Of a stretch of 64,000 bases of DNA, positions 58,719 to 64,000 are shown in pieces. The DNA lies in assembly GCA_021825365.1 (NCBI GenBank), contig JAKAHR010000009.1, forward strand, positions 46,620-110,619, written 5' to 3'. Under the pieces are notes generated by a model, which made no database searches, was not told the DNA's origin, and saw nothing but the letters and a program-made list of their open reading frames with translations. The position numbers and the translations under genes were made by a program. Every line of letters starts with the position of its first letter. Positions within the stretch are counted from its first letter, which is position 1. The stretch comes from Nitrospirota bacterium. Its GTDB lineage: Bacteria; Nitrospirota; Thermodesulfovibrionia; Thermodesulfovibrionales; UBA6898.

Positions 58719-59801
58719 ATGACCAGTTCTGTTTTCTTCGGATTGGCGACCATAGCATACATTTTCGCTATGATACTTTATATAGCCTACCTCGCCTTCA
58801 GGAAGAGAGCTGTCGGCGTGGCTGCAACGACAATAACTATTGCAGGTTTCGCATCCCAAACACTGGCGCTCCTGATGAGATGGGCAGAATTCAAGGAAAT
58901 CGGCGGGATGGGCTGGGTACGTGCAGTCCCCCTGACAAACCTCTATGAATCTCTCATATTTTTTGTCTGGTGCCTTATCCTTGTCTATCTTGTGATTGAG
59001 TTCAGATACAAGAACAGGAGTTTCGGCGCTTTCATCACTCCGGTAGCTGCCCTTGCTCTTGCCTTTATAGATCTCACCGGCATGTCGAAAAACATCCAAC
59101 CTCTTGTCCCGGCCCTGCAGAGCAACTGGCTTCTTGTCCATGTCATGATGAGCTTTATCTCCTATGCCCTTTTCGCTGTCTCTTTCAGTACGGGGCTTAT
59201 GTATCTCATTGTGAGGTCTGAGCAGAGGAACGAGGCGTCATACATATTCTGGACGGTGACGCTCGGCATTTTTGTTGCCACGCTTGCCGCGATGGGCCTT
59301 GATTTTCTTACGTTCAAGGTGGCCTTTATGGGCAAGCAGGAATTGATAAGAAGTTACCTTTTTAAGGCCTCATTCAGAAGCGAGTCGACAGCTGTTGTAG
59401 CTGCCAGCCTTGCAGCGACTGCAGGCCTTATCTTTGTTATCTGGCGCTTTGGCTATCTGCTCAAAACGATCATAACCAGCTTCAATATCTCCGCCGAAAT
59501 GTTAGACGAACTGACCTATAAGAGCATTGCGATCGGCTTTCCTATCTTCACGCTTGGAGGGCTTATTTTCGGTGCCATATGGGCTGACCAGGCGTGGGGT
59601 AAATACTGGACTTGGGATCCCAAGGAGACCTGGTCCCTTATTACGTGGTTCTTTTATGCGTTTTTCCTCCATATCCGCCTCATGAGGGGATGGAAGGGAA
59701 GAAAGGTGGCTGTCGTTGCGGTGCTCGGATTCATTGCTGTTATATTTACCTATCTTGGAGTAAACCTGCTGCTTTCAGGGCTGCATGCATATGGATCGTA
59801 A
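58719..59801 (+). CDS. ccsA: Cytochrome c assembly protein CcsA (ResC/CcsB)
   Basis: A 360-residue multi-pass membrane protein with about eight helices and the haem-binding WWD-type motif WADQAWGKYWTWDPKETWSL, plus His residues in conserved loops (NWLLVHVMMSFISYALFAVS). It begins one base after the resB stop and works with ResB to ligate haem to apocytochromes c at the periplasmic face. Its end overlaps the upstream extension of the next frame. Confidence 0.93.
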   Translation: MTSSVFFGLATIAYIFAMILYIAYLAFRKRAVGVAATTITIAGFASQTLALLMRWAEFKEIGGMGWVRAVPLTNLYESLIFFVWCLILVYLVIEFRYKNRSFGAFITPVAALALAFIDLTGMSKNIQPLVPALQSNWLLVHVMMSFISYALFAVSFSTGLMYLIVRSEQRNEASYIFWTVTLGIFVATLAAMGLDFLTFKVAFMGKQELIRSYLFKASFRSESTAVVAASLAATAGLIFVIWRFGYLLKTIITSFNISAEMLDELTYKSIAIGFPIFTLGGLIFGAIWADQAWGKYWTWDPKETWSLITWFFYAFFLHIRLMRGWKGRKVAVVAVLGFIAVIFTYLGVNLLLSGLHAYGS

Positions 59802-59850
59802 TAATTGCCAGACAGATATTCTTAAAGCTGCTTTACCAGAGAGGATTGAT

Positions 59851-60810
59851 ATGAACGCGACACGAGTTGTTTCCGGTTTGCAGAAAAGGCTGTGGATTTT
59901 GCCGGCCCTGTGCATCCTCACGATTATCATCGGGCAGCTATGCGCTGCAAAGTGTGCCTTTATCCAGGGAGATATCCTCGGAATTGACCTGGATATCTTC
60001 GGCATACTTTTTTATTCCCTGCTGCTTGTCTCACTTTTGGCATACAGAAATTTTTATCCAGAGGATTGGCTTATGAGGGCTATAGCCGCTGTTGTGGCCG
60101 TGGGCGTCGGGGCGGAGTTGATCCTCATTAAGTTCCAGGTCGAAAACAGCGTCTACTGCCCGAAATGTCTTATCTCCGGTTTCTTTTTCCTTGTCCTGTT
60201 TTTCCTGGTTGCCCGGCACCTGAAAAAATGGGTTATAATCCTTCTAATTGTGGCCGGGCTGCTCTTCACCTCTTTCACCTTCAACGGGTCCGTCATTCCC
60301 TCATATGCGAATGAGTCAAACCCACAGTTCGGTGCCGACAAGGCCCAGGTCGAAATTATCGTGTATTCGGATTACTTCTGTCCGCACTGCAGAAAGATAG
60401 ATGGGCAGGTGAACACTATACTGGGCAAATTGAAAGACAGCGCAAGAATACGCTTTGTAGATGTGCCGCTGCACCCCAGATCTCTTGAATATGACGAGGT
60501 ATTTCTCTATTCATGGTTTGTCTCTGGAAACGACCTGAAAACTGCCGTCTTGGTGAGGGAGCTGCTTTTTGACGAAGCAGTAAAGAAAACAGAACAGGCC
60601 GTGGTCATTAGTCTACTTAAGTCAAAGGGCATCTCCGTAAAATCAGACAAAGAGAAGGCTCGCTCGGTCTTTCGCGGATTTTACAACGAATCCATAAAAA
60701 CAGACAAGGTAAGCGCAACGCCGGCAGTCGTCATCGTGAAGGGCGGTGAAAGGAAAAAATATGTGGGAGCTAAGGCGGTCCTTAAGGCTTTGGAGGAGTT
60801 TTCAAGGTGA
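59851..60810 (+). CDS. VKOR-like membrane oxidoreductase fused to a DsbA-like thioredoxin domain
   Basis: A 319-residue fusion. Residues about 1-150 form a vitamin K epoxide reductase-like four-helix bundle with LCAAKCAFIQGDILGI and the redox pair C103-P-K-C106. Residues about 165-319 form a periplasmic thioredoxin fold with C177-P-H-C180 (SDYFCPHCRKID) and the cis-Pro region SATPAVVIVKG. It would generate disulfides and pass electrons to quinone. ATG 59851 is preferred over ATG 59785 because it lies outside ccsA and has GAGAGG upstream. It follows ccsA, suggesting a role in redox control of cytochrome c assembly or metal-protein folding. Confidence 0.88.
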   Translation: MNATRVVSGLQKRLWILPALCILTIIIGQLCAAKCAFIQGDILGIDLDIFGILFYSLLLVSLLAYRNFYPEDWLMRAIAAVVAVGVGAELILIKFQVENSVYCPKCLISGFFFLVLFFLVARHLKKWVIILLIVAGLLFTSFTFNGSVIPSYANESNPQFGADKAQVEIIVYSDYFCPHCRKIDGQVNTILGKLKDSARIRFVDVPLHPRSLEYDEVFLYSWFVSGNDLKTAVLVRELLFDEAVKKTEQAVVISLLKSKGISVKSDKEKARSVFRGFYNESIKTDKVSATPAVVIVKGGERKKYVGAKAVLKALEEFSR

Positions 60811-60895
60811 TGCACAATATGCATATGGATCGGAATGACATGAGAAGGGGGACAGCGGTCTTAAATGCCGCAGTCATATGGGATTGAGGCATATC

Positions 60896-62785
60896 ATGAA
60901 TGAACTTTTCAGAGATAGTAAAGTTAGATGGTTATTGGCAGCGCTGCTGGCAATTGTCCCTCTTGAGATATTGTCTCTTTTTTCGATCCATCTTCCATTA
61001 TGGATCGAGCTTCCTTTGCTGATTGCTGTTATTGTCATGTTTGGCAGAAAGGTCTTCATAGGCGGCATCAGAAGTCTTATGAAACTGAATTTTTCCGACA
61101 TTGACCTGCTGATGACGATAGCAATTCTCGGCGCACTTTATCTTCGACAGTTTGAGGAAGCATCGATCATCGTTGTTCTCTTTGCACTCGGAGAGACCCT
61201 TGAGGAATTCGGCGTAGAGAGAAGTCAGGCAGCCCTAAAAGGGCTTATCGACAGGACTCCCAAGTCAGCGCGCATCAAAGAAAAAAACGAAGAGGTTCGT
61301 ATAGAAGATGTCGAAATAGGCGAAATAATGATTATTAAACCCGGTGATCAGATTCCATTGGACGGAGAAATCATCTTTGGAAACTCTCTTCTTGATGAAG
61401 CGACAATAACCGGCGAGCCCCTTCCGGCGAGTAAATACATCGGCGATACTGTTTATGCCGGCACGGTCAATATGCAGGGCTATCTGGAAGCGAAGGTGAT
61501 TAAGAAGGCAAAGGACTCTGCACTTTCGAAAATAATCGACCTGACCTTCAGATCTGCTGAGAAGAAAGCATCGTCGCAAAGATTTATCGAAAGATTTGCG
61601 GAAATTTATACTCCTTCAATAGTAGTTGCAGCTCTCTTGCTCATCTTGATTCCTGTTGCACTATTGGGTAAACCGCTTGACCCTTGGCTTACACAGGCAT
61701 TGACCCTGCTCATTATTGCCTGCCCTTGTGCTTTGGTAATTTCCACCCCAATTGCCATATTTTCGGCTGTCGGAAATGCAACCGGGAAAGGGGTGCTGAT
61801 CAAAGGAGGCAGATATATTGAAGAGATGGGTAAGGTGCAGGCCATTGCTTTCGATAAGACCAGAACGCTGACAAAAGGTGAGCCCGTCATCTCTGACGTA
61901 GTTCCATTAAACGGGTTCACTGAAGAAGAGGTAATCGCATGCGCAGCGGGGATGGAAGCCTTTTCAGAACATCCCATTGCAAGGGGTATCCTGGATAAAT
62001 CAAAGAAGTTGGGCGTCAAGGTCCACGAGTTTGAGAATTTCAGGGCCATTCCAGGCAAGGGATTAAAGGGTGAGTGCATGGTCTGTTTTGATAAACACCA
62101 CTGCATGGGGAATATCAAATTTGTTACAGAGGAGCATGCTGTTGAAGAGTCTGTCTTAAAGAAAGTTGAGGAGTTCGAGAAACAGGGGAAAACAGCAATC
62201 GTGATCAGCGACAACAAAAGAGTCAAAGGGATAATCGGCGTTGCCGATGAAATCAGAGAAGAGAGCAAGCCGCTTATCGATAGGCTTTTGAAAATGAATA
62301 TCGTCCCCATAATACTGACTGGCGATAATAGAGCAACGGCCGGTTTTGTCGCCGCACACCTCGGAATCAGGGTTGTGAAGGCGGAATTGCTGCCAAGCGA
62401 AAAAGTGGAAGAACTATCAGGACTTATCCGACAGCACAAGCATGTTGTCATGGTGGGTGACGGTGTAAATGATGCACCTGCCCTTGCCACTGCATCGGTG
62501 GGGATTGCAATGGGCGCAATCGGTTCGGATGTTGCCATCGAAAATGCAGATATCGCTCTTATGAACGACAAGCTCGGACTGGTGGCTTACCTTGTTGGCT
62601 TGGGCCGGGCATGTGCAAAGAAGATACGTTATAACATAGCTTCTGCTGTAACGGTGAAATTTCTCTTCTTGTTCCTGGCTATGGCAGGATTGAGCAATCT
62701 GGCGATGGCGATCTTTGCCGATGTCGGGGTTACTGTGCTGGTAATCATGAATAGCTTGAGATTGTTCGGATATGAAGACAGATAA
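60896..62785 (+). CDS. Heavy-metal (P1B-type) ATPase with altered phosphorylation motif
   Basis: A 629-residue P1B ATPase: membrane helices, the TGE actuator (DEATITGEPLPASKY), the transmembrane CPC (LIIACPCALVIST), HP locus (SEHPIARGIL), TGDNRATA and GDGVNDAPALA. No N-terminal CxxC metal-binding domain is present. The phosphorylation motif reads DKTRT (Asp codon 61853; AGA 61862-61864) instead of the invariant DKTGT. GAGG lies six bases before ATG 60896; an earlier ATG at 60878 lacks a site. Zn/Cd/Pb or Co export is most likely from the CPC and the absence of extra Cys. It may be impaired. Confidence 0.88.
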   Translation: MNELFRDSKVRWLLAALLAIVPLEILSLFSIHLPLWIELPLLIAVIVMFGRKVFIGGIRSLMKLNFSDIDLLMTIAILGALYLRQFEEASIIVVLFALGETLEEFGVERSQAALKGLIDRTPKSARIKEKNEEVRIEDVEIGEIMIIKPGDQIPLDGEIIFGNSLLDEATITGEPLPASKYIGDTVYAGTVNMQGYLEAKVIKKAKDSALSKIIDLTFRSAEKKASSQRFIERFAEIYTPSIVVAALLLILIPVALLGKPLDPWLTQALTLLIIACPCALVISTPIAIFSAVGNATGKGVLIKGGRYIEEMGKVQAIAFDKTRTLTKGEPVISDVVPLNGFTEEEVIACAAGMEAFSEHPIARGILDKSKKLGVKVHEFENFRAIPGKGLKGECMVCFDKHHCMGNIKFVTEEHAVEESVLKKVEEFEKQGKTAIVISDNKRVKGIIGVADEIREESKPLIDRLLKMNIVPIILTGDNRATAGFVAAHLGIRVVKAELLPSEKVEELSGLIRQHKHVVMVGDGVNDAPALATASVGIAMGAIGSDVAIENADIALMNDKLGLVAYLVGLGRACAKKIRYNIASAVTVKFLFLFLAMAGLSNLAMAIFADVGVTVLVIMNSLRLFGYEDR

Positions 62786-62797
62786 AGGAGGCAAGCA

Positions 62798-63403
62798 ATG
62801 AAAAAACTAATGCTATCCATTGGAGCAGTGCTCTTGATGAGCAGCCTTTTGGGATGCGGAACTGCTGCGAAGGAAATCCGATCGAGATCGCTTGGCGAAA
62901 AAACGGATGTCTTTAAGGAAATAGGTAGCGGGGGTGCAATCCCCAAGGGATTTACCGATCTAATCATCAAGGCAAACATCAAGACAGATATTGAAGGCTA
63001 CTACGTTCTCGAATCAAAAGAGTCCCTGCATGGCAAGCAGGGATATCCGTTTATCTTTAACATCGACGGCCAGGGTATTGAATGGAAAGTTAACGGTGTT
63101 AAAGATGTCAAGCCAGCGTATGATGCAGACGGAAAGACAAGCCGCGATCCTGAGGCGAGGGAAGGTTTTAAATACATTCTGGAAAAGAAGGTGCGGCTGG
63201 CTGCCGGCACGCACAAAGTTTTCTTTGGGCTCCCGGAGGAGAAATATTCTATCGAGGTAGAAGTTTCGCTTAAAGAAGGTGAAGCCGGCACTCTGGAGTT
63301 TAGGCCCGTCTATAAATATAAGACGAAGCCAATCAGGATTCCGTCATTTCTTAAAGGGATAAGCAAATATGAGGTATTTCTGGACGGCAAGCAGATTCTT
63401 TAG
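62798..63403 (+). CDS. Lipoprotein of unknown function
   Basis: A 201-residue protein with a lipoprotein signal (IGAVLLMSSLLGCGTAAKEI, acylated Cys at about residue 20). The mature part is beta-rich: GFTDLIIKANIKTDIEGYYV, PFIFNIDGQGIEWKVNGV, and AGTHKVFFGLPEEKYSIEVE, resembling a carbohydrate-binding or immunoglobulin-like sandwich. An AAAGGAGG site precedes ATG 62798, 12 bases after the ATPase gene. No family is recognised. It is probably cotranscribed with the P-type ATPase. Confidence 0.7.
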   Translation: MKKLMLSIGAVLLMSSLLGCGTAAKEIRSRSLGEKTDVFKEIGSGGAIPKGFTDLIIKANIKTDIEGYYVLESKESLHGKQGYPFIFNIDGQGIEWKVNGVKDVKPAYDADGKTSRDPEAREGFKYILEKKVRLAAGTHKVFFGLPEEKYSIEVEVSLKEGEAGTLEFRPVYKYKTKPIRIPSFLKGISKYEVFLDGKQIL

Positions 63404-63442
63404 AGAAGTTTTGCCTAATTTCCTCAAGAAAGGAGAGAAAAA

Positions 63443-64000
63443 ATGAGACTCTGGTTACTGTTTACAGTCTGCGTAGTGAGTTGCATAGTTTTGCCTTCCC
63501 CTTCCTCTGCAGAGGTGAAGGTAATCCTGAAAAACGGCAGGGTGATTGTGGCGGACAGTTGCAGGAATGTAAAAGATAATCTCATCTGCGAGAAGCTGGG
63601 CGGAACTTTTGAGTTTGCCCGCGAGGATATTCTTGATGTCAAAGAGATGACCCTTCAGCGTGACAATGTTCGGGTAAATTCAGCACAGGAATCCGCTTTG
63701 GGTACAGAGGAACAAAAAGAAACTTTAAAATCAGCTAACAAATCAGGCAGTGCTGCCAAACCGAAAGAGGGGGGCTTTAAAGGAGCAGATTCCGAGCGGG
63801 AGAGGCGTCTTGAACAGATAACACAGAGGAAGACTGAACTCAAAGCAGAACGTGAGGCACTGCTCAGGGAAAGGGAAGAGCTTCAGCAGGAGATGACTAA
63901 TAACAGTTATATTCTTCGTCACAACAGAATAAAACTTAACGCTTTCAAACAGAAATCTGCTGACCTTGACTACCGGATAGAAAAGTTCGGGAGCGAACTA
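63443..64000 (+). CDS. Secreted coiled-coil protein, 3' end outside window
   Basis: ATG 63443, preceded by AAAGGAGAG, opens a frame that is still open at the last base (186 codons visible). A signal peptide (LWLLFTVCVVSCIVLPSPSS, cleaved near SSAEV) is followed by a small strand-rich domain (VKVILKNGRVIVADSCRNVK, with two Cys) and then a long charged coiled-coil (ERERRLEQITQRKTELKAER and onward). The SH3-like start followed by coiled coil is seen in envelope proteins; no specific family is recognised. Likely last or penultimate gene of the ATPase operon. Confidence 0.65.
   Translation, partial: MRLWLLFTVCVVSCIVLPSPSSAEVKVILKNGRVIVADSCRNVKDNLICEKLGGTFEFAREDILDVKEMTLQRDNVRVNSAQESALGTEEQKETLKSANKSGSAAKPKEGGFKGADSERERRLEQITQRKTELKAEREALLREREELQQEMTNNSYILRHNRIKLNAFKQKSADLDYRIEKFGSEL

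Noticed and set aside
60813..60890. 25-codon ORF MHNMHMDRND between the VKOR fusion and the P-type ATPase, with a 17-base near-repeat of sequence at 59785
   Set aside because: The shared TGCATATGGATCG stretch is short and has no dyad or family match; coincidence or minor duplication cannot be told apart.
61606..62571. 321-codon minus-strand frame in the P-type ATPase
   Set aside because: Antisense to an unmistakable ATPase; Ser-rich shadow composition.
1..64000. CRISPR arrays, rRNA operons and riboswitches
   Set aside because: No regularly spaced direct repeats, rRNA segments or recognisable riboswitch cores were seen on reading through the window.

Overview
The window looks like chromosomal DNA of a Gram-negative, moderately high-GC bacterium. 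The most likely source is a Nitrospirota-like or deltaproteobacterial-type lineage, judged from gene content only: pilT-recX-alaS order, Lol transport, a TamB/Omp85 outer-membrane cluster, System II cytochrome c maturation, NtrC-type regulation and many TSUP (TauE/SafE) carriers. No rRNA, CRISPR array or intact prophage is seen.

Layout. 1-13.4 kb holds housekeeping genes: pilT (cut by the window edge), recX, alaS, a phasin-like protein, an ABC1/UbiB kinase, a DUF2157 + GDYXXLXY membrane pair, a receiver protein with a Cys4 head, lysS, the Lol permease and ATPase, and a HicAB module. 13.4-13.9 kb is a gene graveyard with remnants of a transposase, a HEPN protein and a DNA methyltransferase. 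14-16.4 kb (minus strand) is a lipoprotein-rsmD-coaD-isochorismatase operon.

16.5-34.2 kb is the most interesting part. It contains a Lon protease with a complete response-regulator receiver domain spliced between its helical N-domain and its AAA+ module. It also has three separate 'TSUP carrier + small membrane partner + universal stress protein' modules, and two NtrC-class histidine kinase/response regulator pairs lying between the modules. Five copies of a short, apparently undescribed helical motif (core FAEAGE) occur as stand-alone microproteins or built into Usp-like proteins. Two sigma-54-like -24/-12 promoters precede the first two modules, matching the NtrC-type regulators; the third module starts with its own GntR/HutC repressor. 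I read this as one stress-responsive anion/sulfur-compound export regulon with a proteolytic output arm. That reading is inference.

34.3-49.5 kb is again core: glnD, a tamB-like gene, a multi-POTRA Omp85 gene, a SurA-N-like chaperone, cysM, two toxin-antitoxin pairs, a DUF360 membrane protein, ubiD, ihfA (behind a consensus sigma-70 promoter), a MerR regulator and tRNA-Pro(GGG).

Immediately after the tRNA the DNA becomes visibly AT-richer and looks acquired: a terminator, a non-coding stretch, a frameshifted IS200-like element, a CzcCBA-type heavy-metal RND operon with a secreted Cys-rich protein and a PII-like protein, ResB/CcsA cytochrome c assembly, a VKOR-DsbA-type oxidoreductase, a heavy-metal P-type ATPase with an altered DKTGT motif, a lipoprotein and a coiled-coil secreted protein cut by the window end. 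This appears to be a metal-resistance/redox island placed at a tRNA gene.
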